From the NCBI GenBank assembly GCA_942493055.1, contig OW818680.1, forward strand, positions 1,550,001 through 1,614,000: 64,000 nucleotides of DNA, in the 5' to 3' direction. The DNA comes from CAIZQW01 sp942493055 (GTDB lineage: Bacteria; Verrucomicrobiota; Kiritimatiellia; RFP12; UBA1067). Shown piece by piece: positions 36,578-45,352 of this stretch; position 1 is the first letter of the stretch; every line of letters starts with the position of its first letter. Position numbers and translations under genes: made by a program. Below the pieces are notes generated by a model. It saw nothing but the letters and a program-made list of their open reading frames with translations. It searched no databases and was not told where the DNA came from.

Positions 36578-39525
36578 ACGACCTTCACCTCCACTGTCAC
36601 TGTGGTTCCGTTGCCGGGACTGCTCTCAATCTCGACCTTCCCTTTCAATTGCTTCAACCGACATCTCATATTCTGCAACCCCTGGCCGCCGCCGAGCCGT
36701 GTCTTGCCGACAGCAGACATATCAAACCCCTGCCCGTCATCACTGATGACCATACGAAGCCGTCCACCCGCTAAGCTCATGGAGAGCCGAACGGTCGATG
36801 CCGCAGCGTGCGCAAGCACGTTACTGAGCGCCTCCTTCAGCACCAGAAAGAGATGGTGGCGCAAGGTTGGCGAGAGTCGAATCTCCGGCCAGCTCTCCGG
36901 CAGGGAGAGGCGGCAGGAGAGGCCTGCAGCCTGAAGAAAGTCCTGTGCAAATTCACTGGCAAAGGCGCAAAAACGGGGGAGGGTGTCGTTGACCGGGTTC
37001 AGGGTCCAGACGATCTGGTCCACTGAACGGGTCAGGGCTTGCGCGAAACGGAAGATGTCATCCACATGACCGCGCGCCTGGGCTGGCTGGTGGAAATTCG
37101 TCTGGGCTAATTCACTCAGCAGGGCAATCTGCGTCAGGCTGGCTCCCAGATGATCATGAACGTCTCGTGCAATCCGGGCGCGCTCTTGTTCAACGGCATG
37201 CTGTTCCCGAAGCCGCGCAAACGCGATATATCGCCAGATAGCAAAAACCAGACTGGCCACCAAGACTCCGCACAGCGCCCAGAACCAGAGCTGACGCGTG
37301 ATTGGCAGGAGGATCCCCAGGACCACCCGCTGCGGTGCGCCACACTGCCGGTTGACGAGGTTGATCCGCCATACGTTTTCACCGGCGCTGGCAATCTCAG
37401 CGACCACACAGCCCTCCGCTGCTTTCCAGACCGGTTGCCAACGGCTATAGATAAACAGATCGCCCTCGCGCGCGCCAGCATCGGTCAACTCGATCTCCAT
37501 CGAGCCGCGGCTCTGGCTCACGCGCTTGATCTCCGCAGCGCCACAGTAGATGTGCAGACGCGAGCCGATCAGGACAGGCTTTTCCATTCTGTGGTCGAGT
37601 TCGGTGAAGCAGAGGTGCTGCGAGGCAGACGCCGCCAGCGCCAGCGTCGTCCATGAGCCTTTGGCGATGCCCATATAGCGGTTGTCCCAGAACGACCAGA
37701 CTGCATAACGATGGGTCGGATGGAGCCCGATCTTCGCAAAATCCACAGTGACGGTCCGCTCCAAGGTGCCGGGATTCCACAAGAGCGCGACCGTCATGTC
37801 ACCCCAGTCACGCTTGACATGCCCGACCAGGCGGGGCCACTCCCGGCTCGTACACAGGTCCAGCACCTCCGTCCGCTCGCGCGCCGGCGGGGTCATCACC
37901 TCGACGTTGCGCCAAAACGGCTGGAAGCTCTCCCAGTGCCACGGGTCGGCGGTGAAGGCCGCACCACAAGAGAGTCCCACCATGCTCATCCACGTGCGAA
38001 CGAGGGGCCAGCCGCCCGCGATCTCGCTGACATTGGCAATATCCGTACCCATATAGTACGAGTCGTTATCCACTGCGAACCAGCGGCCGTTGAGCGGATA
38101 AGAGCGCAGCACGTCGGTCATGGCGCGGCGGACTAGGAGTCGGTCTGCGGTCGTGCCCGTGCGGTTCGCGTCCACCAGACCCACGGTCGCGCGGTCTGGG
38201 CGGCTGTCGTTGTACAGCAAATAGGTCCCCTCCCCTGCCACCTCGCGCAAGAGGGCAAAGCCTTTACGCATGACCTCAAAAGAAGTATTATGGGCCAGCT
38301 CCTCTGGCGGCAGTTTTAAGTCGGTGCGGTTGATCTTCAGGTAGGTGTATCCGCTTTCGAGAGCCTTCCGGATGCGCAGGACAATGTTGCTCCATCCCGG
38401 CGGACCTGCGAAATTAAGCAAGATCCCAGGGCGTGCGCCAGTGACCGCCATGCGTTGCGCGTAGAACGCCATCCCTTCGGGAAAATTCGGAAGGGCCCCC
38501 AGCGGGGAACTATCATCTTCATACCCTCCATCAATCTGCATGACTTCAGGGCGCAACCGCTCAGGGTTCTTCACGACCACGTCCACCTCCGCTAGCACAT
38601 TCTGACCCGTGATATCACGGGCATGAAATTGCCAACTGTTCCACCCCGATAACGCATGCTTGTCCGTACGAGCGCCATGTGTCTTTGCAACCCATGCGGC
38701 CCAGCGCGGCAGGGCTGTCCGGGGCGGCTCCGCAAATAAACCCGCCTGCTGGCCCCAGCGCGTCTCACCGGGCTTCACCAGCACACCGCTCATATCCGCG
38801 ACGACCGCAAAGGCAATCTTTCCGTCGACCTTATGCACGATGCTCGCCTCCAGATATGCAGTCGGGCTCCCGACCGGTCCGAAGAGAAAACCATTGCCGT
38901 CCCCGCGATAGAAACCGCCATACTCATGGACCTTGAACGGGGCCTGCAGCTCATCGAGGGCGACCACAGCTGGCGCGAGTTTGACGCTCGTGTCCAATGC
39001 CGTAACCAGCCACGCTGCCGGATTGCCCTCCACATGGCCCTCAAGCTCCACAGGCGTCAGCGACAGCAGGCGGACGGACGAGGGCCCTGTGTTGCGGAGT
39101 CCCGCCTGGGCCTGAAATCCACGTACACCAGGTACCTGGCTGAAGCGGAAGAGCACGTCAATCTGCTCTTTCTCAAAGCGAAGTGCCACCTCAGACACCG
39201 AGGCACGTCCAAAGGGCGTCTCCTCGATGATCTGCGCAACAGGGGAGATAAGCTTTCCTGCTGCGGAATGCAACGCCTGGGTCTGCCCGGGAGGCAATGC
39301 GCCCCCCTCCAGGGTTGAAAGCAGTTCGCGCGTTTGTTCGCCACTTACGAAGGTGGCAGAGAAACTTCCCCTGAAAGCCATCACCCCAGGCACGGTGAAG
39401 GTGAACGCGCGACCATCGGCATCCAGAGCACACGTGACCTTCGCTTGCTCTTGCGGCAAAGCAACCCCTGCCCACCCCACGATGAGTAGAAAAGCGAACA
39501 CGCGACAAAAAGGAGATGGGGTCAT
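36574..39525 (-). CDS. Histidine kinase with an extracellular alpha-galactosidase-like (GH36/GH27 clan) sensor domain
   Basis: 983 aa from ATG 39525 (MTPSPFCRVFAFLLIVGWAG, signal peptide); the longer frame only overlaps the esterase gene. Residues ~30-270 look like the N-terminal beta-sandwich of GH36. Residues ~290-660 are a melibiase-like barrel and beta domain: GWNSW (294-298), QIDGGYED (330-337), YLKIN (395-399), WNP (583-585). At YLKIN the usual nucleophile Asp is Asn399. A TM helix (746-767) leads to a HisKA_3 dimerisation domain (ERARIARDVHDHLG, phospho-His790) and HATPase_c (N902; DDGQGFD 929-935). I infer a catalytically dead glycosidase used as a glycan sensor. It lies 10 bases after the esterase gene and overlaps the regulator. 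Confidence 0.88.
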   Translation of the reverse strand: MTPSPFCRVFAFLLIVGWAGVALPQEQAKVTCALDADGRAFTFTVPGVMAFRGSFSATFVSGEQTRELLSTLEGGALPPGQTQALHSAAGKLISPVAQIIEETPFGRASVSEVALRFEKEQIDVLFRFSQVPGVRGFQAQAGLRNTGPSSVRLLSLTPVELEGHVEGNPAAWLVTALDTSVKLAPAVVALDELQAPFKVHEYGGFYRGDGNGFLFGPVGSPTAYLEASIVHKVDGKIAFAVVADMSGVLVKPGETRWGQQAGLFAEPPRTALPRWAAWVAKTHGARTDKHALSGWNSWQFHARDITGQNVLAEVDVVVKNPERLRPEVMQIDGGYEDDSSPLGALPNFPEGMAFYAQRMAVTGARPGILLNFAGPPGWSNIVLRIRKALESGYTYLKINRTDLKLPPEELAHNTSFEVMRKGFALLREVAGEGTYLLYNDSRPDRATVGLVDANRTGTTADRLLVRRAMTDVLRSYPLNGRWFAVDNDSYYMGTDIANVSEIAGGWPLVRTWMSMVGLSCGAAFTADPWHWESFQPFWRNVEVMTPPARERTEVLDLCTSREWPRLVGHVKRDWGDMTVALLWNPGTLERTVTVDFAKIGLHPTHRYAVWSFWDNRYMGIAKGSWTTLALAASASQHLCFTELDHRMEKPVLIGSRLHIYCGAAEIKRVSQSRGSMEIELTDAGAREGDLFIYSRWQPVWKAAEGCVVAEIASAGENVWRINLVNRQCGAPQRVVLGILLPITRQLWFWALCGVLVASLVFAIWRYIAFARLREQHAVEQERARIARDVHDHLGASLTQIALLSELAQTNFHQPAQARGHVDDIFRFAQALTRSVDQIVWTLNPVNDTLPRFCAFASEFAQDFLQAAGLSCRLSLPESWPEIRLSPTLRHHLFLVLKEALSNVLAHAAASTVRLSMSLAGGRLRMVISDDGQGFDMSAVGKTRLGGGQGLQNMRCRLKQLKGKVEIESSPGNGTTVTVEVKVV

Positions 39526-39535
39526 AGTTAATGCT

Positions 39536-41002
39536 TCATTCAAAGAAGGCTTGCATGCTCTGCGCTGATTTCTCTCCGGCCTCCGCATACTTCTTGTCGG
39601 CAAGATCCACGCGTCCCAGGCATTCCATGTAGACCCCCGCGAGCGCAGTGACCTCGTTGTCCGGTTTAAGTTGCGAGGCCAGGAGTGCGAGGTTGAGATA
39701 GTCGACCAGTTTGAGTTTTTCAAATTGGAAATCCGCTGTTTTCCCGGAATCCGCACGGAAGGTCAGTGTGTTGTCGGCCTTGACCGACACCAGTGAAACC
39801 TTGGCCTGGGTCACACTCAACGGAATCGGCACAGCTTTCAACCGCTTCGCCTCGCTTAACGCGACCAGGGCCTTCAGCAACAGCTGGTTGAGCTCCTCCT
39901 GCTTTCCAGCGGCCAGCTTGCGGGCTTTCCGCAGTTCGGGCGCAGGCGCTGCCGAGCCAGCCGCACCCCCTTTGGCCATGCCGCCCTTGGGGCTCTGCCC
40001 CAGCAGCTCCGCCATGGCGCGCCCCATGGCTTCACCGACGTTCATATAGGTCTCCGCGTTGCCGCTATAGTGACCGTTTCCACTGCCCCCCATCGACAGG
40101 GGGTTGGAATATACGGTGGTCACGTTGCCCTTGAACTCCGAATATTTGCCTTCCTTGCCGTCGACGGCGCAGTGGGCATCGAACACCTTGTTGCCGCAGC
40201 CCTGTTTGTGCTCGCCGAGTGTGGCGAGGACGAACTTTGCGTCCGGGGCATTAAAATCCAGGCGCAATGCCTTGATGAATAGCACGAGATTCTTTTCATA
40301 AGCCTCTGCCCATTCCGCTTTGCCGCAATCCTTCTCACCCTGCCAGAAGAAGAATCCCGCGACCTCGTATTTAGTTGCATCGGGATAATAGGTTTTGAGA
40401 TCCGCCAGAACATCGAGGGCTGCCCGGACATCACCGTCGTATTGCACGCCTGCATACCACTCCTTGCCCTCCTTCGGCTTCCTCGGCGTTTCTTTGTTGC
40501 CACCATAGCCTTCGGCATTCGGCGGCAGCAGGTCCCAGCTCAGGGCACGGTTTCCGATTGCACTCTTGAGGATCATGACGGGCGCTTCGATGGCATAGCC
40601 GAGCGTGTGCCCGAGGCCCAACTCCAACCCGATGGTTTTCCCGCTGACCGTCATCCATTCGTTCTGGTGGGTCGCCCAAGGCCCGGAACCGGAACACATG
40701 ACGCGCACGTTACGTACATCCTTCCGCTCTATCCAATTACCCGCAGTATCGACAAGATAGGGATATTTACCTTTGTTCTTCACCGCGTTCTCCAGTGAGC
40801 CTTCGCCCCCGGCTATCTTGCCAAAACCTATCGCGTTGGACTGGCCCATCAAGATGAAAACTTTGACAGGTTTGCTCATGTCTGCGGCCTTGCCGTCTGA
40901 ACGCGGTAACGGTTCAGGAAGCTTGCTGGCCGCCAACGATAGTCCTGTCGCGATAACCCCCGTAATGACACAAACGGAGAGCTGTTTTTTCAGTGTGTCC
41001 AT
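39536..41002 (-). CDS. Secreted SASA-type carbohydrate esterase (sialate O-acetylesterase / CE6-like)
   Basis: 488 aa. Signal-like N-terminus (VCVITGVIATGLSLAAS) then an SGNH-type SASA domain: VFILMGQSNAIGFG with the catalytic Ser in GQSN (53-56), an oxyanion/Gly block around KSAIGNRALSWDLLPP, FFFWQGEKD, and a C-terminal GHYSGNAETYMNVGEAMGRAM with the likely catalytic His. The last ~140 residues are an extra Lys/Ala/Glu-rich helical extension of unknown role. Such enzymes remove acetyl groups from polysaccharides. First gene of a three-gene operon with the glycosidase-like kinase and its regulator; the shared operator lies 166-195 bases upstream of the start. Confidence 0.88.
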   Translation of the reverse strand: MDTLKKQLSVCVITGVIATGLSLAASKLPEPLPRSDGKAADMSKPVKVFILMGQSNAIGFGKIAGGEGSLENAVKNKGKYPYLVDTAGNWIERKDVRNVRVMCSGSGPWATHQNEWMTVSGKTIGLELGLGHTLGYAIEAPVMILKSAIGNRALSWDLLPPNAEGYGGNKETPRKPKEGKEWYAGVQYDGDVRAALDVLADLKTYYPDATKYEVAGFFFWQGEKDCGKAEWAEAYEKNLVLFIKALRLDFNAPDAKFVLATLGEHKQGCGNKVFDAHCAVDGKEGKYSEFKGNVTTVYSNPLSMGGSGNGHYSGNAETYMNVGEAMGRAMAELLGQSPKGGMAKGGAAGSAAPAPELRKARKLAAGKQEELNQLLLKALVALSEAKRLKAVPIPLSVTQAKVSLVSVKADNTLTFRADSGKTADFQFEKLKLVDYLNLALLASQLKPDNEVTALAGVYMECLGRVDLADKKYAEAGEKSAQSMQAFFE

Positions 41003-41139
41003 TCTGCTTCCCCTCTCATGCTTTTGATAAACTGTACCATATTATCCGATTTCCTTGCGACAACGAATGTTGGTTTGTTCTTTTGCCGGCTCTTGGAAAG
41101 TGTCTTCGTGCTATTTCACGGTGTGAATAAATTTTTTTA

Positions 41140-41197
41140 ATTCTCTCATAATCCACACCACATGTCGTGTCGCATATTCATGCTATTTTATGCGACA
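41140..41197 (-). promoter_or_regulatory. Dyad operator plus -10-like element upstream of the esterase-kinase-regulator operon
   Basis: TGTCGCATA (41168-41176) and TATGCGACA (41189-41197) flank a 12-base spacer. On the minus strand TATGAGAGAAT (41140-41150) follows after 17 bases. Aligned without gaps to the element at 35754-35813, operator, spacing and -10-like box coincide while most intervening bases differ. This suggests a common promoter architecture and autoregulation by the encoded regulator. A smaller TTCAC/GTGAA dyad is at 41115-41127. Confidence 0.7.
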
Positions 41198-41217
41198 AAG
41201 GCGACGCGGGGCACGGC

Positions 41218-41274
41218 TCAGGTACGTGTCTGGCAATGTGTGATGTCGAGCTCGACGGCGCCCTGCCGTACGAA
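41218..41274 (-). pseudogene. Relic of a LuxR-type regulator 3' end
   Basis: The minus strand reads FVRQGAVELDITHCQTRT then TGA (41218-41220). It matches the end of the regulator at 35924-36577 (YKQVAVELDIS, then SHYRSRT, TGA) with the residues between removed. DNA identity continues past the stop: ACCTGAGCCGTG occurs at both. It is in frame with rpoN just after the rpoN stop. It is therefore an internally deleted copy of the regulator tail next to the operator. Confidence 0.6.
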
Positions 41275-41280
41275 TAATCT

Positions 41281-42729
41281 TTAGTCTCTTCGCCGCTGGT
41301 GCGACGGTGCGATTTTGAGGATGCCACGATATTTTGCAATGGTGCGACGGGCGACTTTAAGCCCCTTCTCTGTCAGCATCGCTTCAATCGCCTGGTCAGA
41401 CAGCGGCTCCGAGGGGTCTTCCGCCTCCACCAGCTGCTTGATCTGGTCCTGGATCGACTTGTTCGAAATGGTTCCGCCATCCGAAGTCTTTAATCCTGTG
41501 GTGAAAAAATATTTCAACTCAAAGACGCCGCGGGGCGTCTGGATATATTTGCCGGACACCGTACGGCTGACCGTGGTTTCGTGCATGCCCACCTTGACAG
41601 CCACATCAGACATGGTCAGCGGACGCAACGCGGAAACGCCCTTGTCAAAGAAGGCGGACTGCGTATCCACAATCACCTGGGAGATCTTGCGGATCGTCTC
41701 CTGGCGTTGATGCTTGCTGTTGATGAAAAAGGCCGCCGAGCGGATGCGTTCGCGGATATAGGATTTATCTTTGGCCGAGACCGCAGGATTGCCGAGCATC
41801 TCACGATAGTGCTTGCTGATGCGGATATGCGGCAACAACTTGTTATCCAACTCCACCACATACTTGCCATGCTTCCGGATGATAAACACCTCGGGCACCA
41901 CATACTGCTGCGGGGATACGGTCTCAAAGTCACGCCCGGGGCGCGGATTAAAGGTACGGATAAAGGCAATCAGACGTTTGAGTTCATGAGGTTCCAACGA
42001 GAGAACCTTGCACAAATACTTTTCATCATGTGCGGCCAGACGGTCTAAATACTTTTCAATCAGGAGACGCGCCTCGTCTTCCCACGGCGAATCATCAACC
42101 TCGTTCAGTTGCAGCAACAGACACTCCTGAAGATTGCGTGCGCCAATGCCGACAGGATCAAACGACTGGAGGAGCTTTAAGATTTTCAGCAAGTCCGCTT
42201 CGCTGCGTTCCGTGACCATGATCAGATCCGGAATGCTGCCTTCAAAATAGCCGTCGTCATTGATATATCCGATCATCATTTGGGCAATGGTGGCATCATC
42301 CTCTGATATCGATGTCAGCAAGAGCTGCTTGGTCAGGTGCTCCTGCAGCGAGACCTGCTGCGGAATCGAATCATAAAAGTACTGGCGCCGTTCCTCATCC
42401 TCCACATTCGAGGAGGCGTTTTCCATCCCCTGAAGAAAATAGTCGCGCCACTCGTCGTCCTGCTGAAGGATGGCGTCAACATTGGGATTGAAGTCCAATC
42501 CATCTTCCGTCACATGCTTCGGCTCTGGGGCAGGGAGAACCGTGGACATCGGCACTTCATTGGGATAGACAATCTCCTCGATCACGGGATTGACGGCCAT
42601 TTCAGCCTTCAATACTTGTTGCAGCTCAAGGATCGGCTTTTGCAACAACTCCAGGGATTGACGCAACTGCGGCACCATCGTCATCATCTGACGCTGCTGC
42701 TGCACAAGACTGAGTGTCACACCTGCCAT
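41281..42729 (-). CDS. rpoN: RNA polymerase sigma-54 factor
   Basis: 482 aa. Region I (LSLVQQQRQMMTMVPQLRQSLELLQKP) is Gln/Leu-rich and starts at once, followed by an acidic region II, the core-binding domain, an HTH (MHETTVSRTVSGKYIQTPRGVFELKYFF) and the C-terminal RpoN box ARRTIAKYRGIL. Normal length. It starts 6 bases after ilvE and is likely co-transcribed. I found no enhancer-binding activator gene in the window, and no convincing TGGCAC-N5-TTGCA promoter. Confidence 0.96.
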   Translation of the reverse strand: MAGVTLSLVQQQRQMMTMVPQLRQSLELLQKPILELQQVLKAEMAVNPVIEEIVYPNEVPMSTVLPAPEPKHVTEDGLDFNPNVDAILQQDDEWRDYFLQGMENASSNVEDEERRQYFYDSIPQQVSLQEHLTKQLLLTSISEDDATIAQMMIGYINDDGYFEGSIPDLIMVTERSEADLLKILKLLQSFDPVGIGARNLQECLLLQLNEVDDSPWEDEARLLIEKYLDRLAAHDEKYLCKVLSLEPHELKRLIAFIRTFNPRPGRDFETVSPQQYVVPEVFIIRKHGKYVVELDNKLLPHIRISKHYREMLGNPAVSAKDKSYIRERIRSAAFFINSKHQRQETIRKISQVIVDTQSAFFDKGVSALRPLTMSDVAVKVGMHETTVSRTVSGKYIQTPRGVFELKYFFTTGLKTSDGGTISNKSIQDQIKQLVEAEDPSEPLSDQAIEAMLTEKGLKVARRTIAKYRGILKIAPSHQRRRD

Positions 42730-42735
42730 GATGAG

Positions 42736-43749
42736 TTATTCTATTTCCCAGCACCAGCCGTGCGTGTCCGGGCGCTCGCCGTATTGGATGCCCTGGACGA
42801 TTTCGTAGAGCTGTTGGAGAACCGGCCCGCAGCCCGTCTCAGAGCCCACGCGGATAACCTGCTCACCACGCCTGACTTCGCAGACCGGGGTGACGACCAC
42901 CGCCGTGCCGCAGGCCGCAATTTCGCTGAAGGTACCCAGTTCTTCAAAGGGCACAGGACGTACCTCCACGTTCATGCCCAAGTCCGTTGCGATCTGCTTC
43001 AGCGTCTTATTGGTGACGCTCGGTAAGATCGACGGGGAATCGGGTGTCACATAGCTGTTGTTTTTGATGCCGATGAAGTTGGATGTTGCAAATTCTTCAA
43101 TATACCGGTGCTCCTTCGCATCCAAATACAGCTCCACCGGATAACCGTCATGCTTCGCCTTCTCATGCGCGAAGAGGCTTGCCGCATAGTTTCCGGCAAC
43201 CTTCACATGGCCGACACCCAACGGCGCCGCGCGGTCAAACTCATCATAAATAATCGCCTTCACAGGCTGAAGACCGCCCTTGTAATAGGGCCCGACCGGG
43301 ACCACCAACACAATGAATGCGTACTCCAGCCCGGGTGCCACACCGATCTGAGCCCCTGTACCAATCAGCAACGGGCGCAAATAGAGCGAGCCGCCTGTCC
43401 CGTAAGGGGGAACATACGCCTCGTTTGCCTTAATAACACGTGACAAAGCATCCAAGAACAGGGCTTCGGGAACCTCCGGCATGCAGATGCGCCGCGACGT
43501 TGTGGCCAGACGTCCTGCATTATCCTGGGGTCGGAAGACGCGAATCTTGCCATCCTTGCAGCGGAAGGCCTTCATCCCTTCAAAGGCGGCCTGGCCATAG
43601 TGCAGGCAGGATGCCGCAATATGAATCGACAGATAGGGCTCCTTGACCAGTTCCCCGGCATCCCACGAACCGTCCTTCCAGGTATAGCGGATGTGACTAT
43701 CCGTGTCCATATACCGAAAGCCTAGCGAACTCCAATCAATCTCTTTCAT
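42736..43749 (-). CDS. ilvE: Branched-chain amino-acid aminotransferase
   Basis: 337 aa fold-type IV PLP enzyme that transaminates Leu, Ile and Val with 2-oxoglutarate. Marks: HYGQAAFEGMKAFR, LFLDAL, YLRPLLIGTGAQIGV, the PLP lysine in GHVKVAGNYAAS, YIEEFATSNFIGI, LPSVTNKTLKQIA and EIAACGTAVVVTPV. It corresponds to the longer form of the family (LeuDH-like BCAT). Upstream is a 420-base gap with a possible MITE-like element; downstream is rpoN. Confidence 0.95.
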   Translation of the reverse strand: MKEIDWSSLGFRYMDTDSHIRYTWKDGSWDAGELVKEPYLSIHIAASCLHYGQAAFEGMKAFRCKDGKIRVFRPQDNAGRLATTSRRICMPEVPEALFLDALSRVIKANEAYVPPYGTGGSLYLRPLLIGTGAQIGVAPGLEYAFIVLVVPVGPYYKGGLQPVKAIIYDEFDRAAPLGVGHVKVAGNYAASLFAHEKAKHDGYPVELYLDAKEHRYIEEFATSNFIGIKNNSYVTPDSPSILPSVTNKTLKQIATDLGMNVEVRPVPFEELGTFSEIAACGTAVVVTPVCEVRRGEQVIRVGSETGCGPVLQQLYEIVQGIQYGERPDTHGWCWEIE

Positions 43750-43848
43750 CGAACAATTCCTTCTTAATGTAAACGAAAAGCTTAAAAAAACGTTTTGTCA
43801 CAGAATAGCACGTTTTATGCCAAAGTCAAGCAGACACGAGGACGCAAC

Positions 43849-44034
43849 GCGGAAAAAGGCGCATTTCCGATTCAATGACTAGCCCGCCGTGAACAAACGA
43901 TGGAGTCATTTTGGCTCTTTATTTTGATAACCGACATGTCCGCGCTCCCAGGATACATTACGACCAAGCATACGTTCCGCGAGAAATCAACCATGATCAA
44001 GTCAATGAATCGGAAATGCGCCCCGCGGAAAAGG
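43849..44034. repeat. MITE-like inverted repeat element
   Basis: In the 420-base gap between ilvE and the OmpA gene, 21-base arms at 43859-43879 and 44001-44021 are inverted copies with one mismatch. Just outside them stand nearly identical direct repeats GCGGAAAAAG (43849-43858) and GCGGAAAAGG (44025-44034), resembling a target-site duplication. The ~120-base core contains no real gene. Promoter signals for the OmpA gene must lie in the AT-rich stretch 44060-44150. Confidence 0.45.
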
Positions 44035-44169
44035 GTGAGGGATGAAGAAAAGAACAACCGTATGCCCACAGAAAAAAAACAGAAAAAAAAAACTGGCGAA
44101 TCCCAATTTTCTATTGCATGCTCAGTCAAAATCATCTAAGATGCTTTTGTTTTAACAGGAGAAACACTC

Positions 44170-45282
44170 ATGAAATCATTATTAAATACATTCTTTGCAT
44201 GTTCAATAGCAAGCATCTCGTTTGCCCAGCAGGTAACCGAGAAACAGGCAGCGGAAGCTGACAAAACATCCCTTAACCCAGCCGAAGTGACCACAACGGA
44301 AAAGGACGAATCAAACCGCCTTTACCTAGCCACAGGCGTCGGCATGATGATCATGGACGGTTCAGCCGGAAACGAGCCTGTCTATTTTAGCGCGCGTCTG
44401 GGATATGACCTGACGGACCATGTTTCACTTGAAGGCGGCATGTTATACAGTCCGTCCGTCAGCGAACAAGGCGGCACCACCAGTTACAGCATGGGAGGCG
44501 TGACAGCGGATGTGCTCCTACATCTGCTGGATAAGCAGTACAAGTTTGATCCCTACCTCACGGCTGGCGCGGCATTCCTCTTCTCAAACGGTGAGGTGCT
44601 TGCTGATCAGGACAGCTATGGCTTTGTCGCCCCTCGCTTAGGTGTTGGCTTAGCCTACCATATCAACGACAACCTTTCGATCCGGGCGGAAGGCAAGACT
44701 GGCTTGCAACCCTCTGCAACACATCAGGGCGAAGGCATGGTCACCACGGCTGAACTCGGCATGCTCTACCGTTTCGGCGGCAGCGAAAAAGCGGAGCAGC
44801 CCGTCGAGGCACCCAAATACAACGATACGTTGAAGACCGAGTTTAAGGACGTTTTGAAAGATGCGACGCCGGAAGGCGCCAAGGACGTGATGATTCTCGA
44901 AGTCTATATTAATTTTGACTATGACCAGACCGTGATCAAGCCGGATTACTATCCTGCTTTGAACGAAATCGCACGCGTCATCAAAAAAGCGACCGCCAAG
45001 AATCCGAACGTGACCGTCTCCGTGGAAGGCCATGCAGACCGCCGCGTCAAGTCAGTCGAAGCTTACAACCTGAAGCTCTCCGAACGCCGCGCGGATGTCG
45101 TCAAGGGCTATCTGGTCAGCACCGGATGCGAAGGCACCAAGATGTCGACCGTCGGCTACGGCTTCAACCGTCCGAAAGTCCCGCATGACCTCATCAACGG
45201 AACGCCGGAAAATCGTCGCGTGGACGTCTTCATCCATGGCGTCGGCGATGAAGCCAGCCGCAACGAACTGCGCATGAAGTAA
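44170..45282 (+). CDS. OmpA-family outer-membrane protein
   Basis: 370 aa. Signal peptide (MKSLLNTFFACSIASISFAQ), an eight-strand-type OmpA-like barrel (about residues 52-210, YLATGVGMMIMDG...AELGMLYRFGG), a linker, and a C-terminal OmpA peptidoglycan-binding domain (VYINFDYDQTVIKPDYYPALNEIA, VEGHADRRVKSVEAYNLKLSERRADVV, STVGYGFNRP, NRRVDV). It anchors the outer membrane to peptidoglycan. CAGGAG lies upstream of the ATG, and a terminator follows at once, indicating a monocistronic gene. Confidence 0.95.
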   Translation: MKSLLNTFFACSIASISFAQQVTEKQAAEADKTSLNPAEVTTTEKDESNRLYLATGVGMMIMDGSAGNEPVYFSARLGYDLTDHVSLEGGMLYSPSVSEQGGTTSYSMGGVTADVLLHLLDKQYKFDPYLTAGAAFLFSNGEVLADQDSYGFVAPRLGVGLAYHINDNLSIRAEGKTGLQPSATHQGEGMVTTAELGMLYRFGGSEKAEQPVEAPKYNDTLKTEFKDVLKDATPEGAKDVMILEVYINFDYDQTVIKPDYYPALNEIARVIKKATAKNPNVTVSVEGHADRRVKSVEAYNLKLSERRADVVKGYLVSTGCEGTKMSTVGYGFNRPKVPHDLINGTPENRRVDVFIHGVGDEASRNELRMK

Positions 45283-45305
45283 GAGATGCGTTCATTGCAG
45301 TCAAG

Positions 45306-45340
45306 GGCGTGATTCAATAAAATTGAGTCACGCCTTTTTT
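45306..45340 (+). terminator. Rho-independent terminator of the OmpA gene
   Basis: GGCGTGA (45306-45312) and TCACGCC (45328-45334) form the base of a hairpin that continues with TCAAT/ATTGA, followed by TTTTTT. It ends 13 bases before the ATG of the PfkB gene, whose transcript must therefore read through or start inside this hairpin. Confidence 0.88.
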
Positions 45341-45352
45341 ATTTTCCCTTCT

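Noticed and set aside
39526..39756. Longer N-terminus for the glycosidase-kinase protein
   Set aside because: Those residues lie inside the esterase gene in another frame and hide the signal peptide that starts at 39525.
41003..41139. Sigma-54 promoters near rpoN or the esterase operon
   Set aside because: No TGGCAC-N5-TTGCA-like element was found by eye here or elsewhere in the window.
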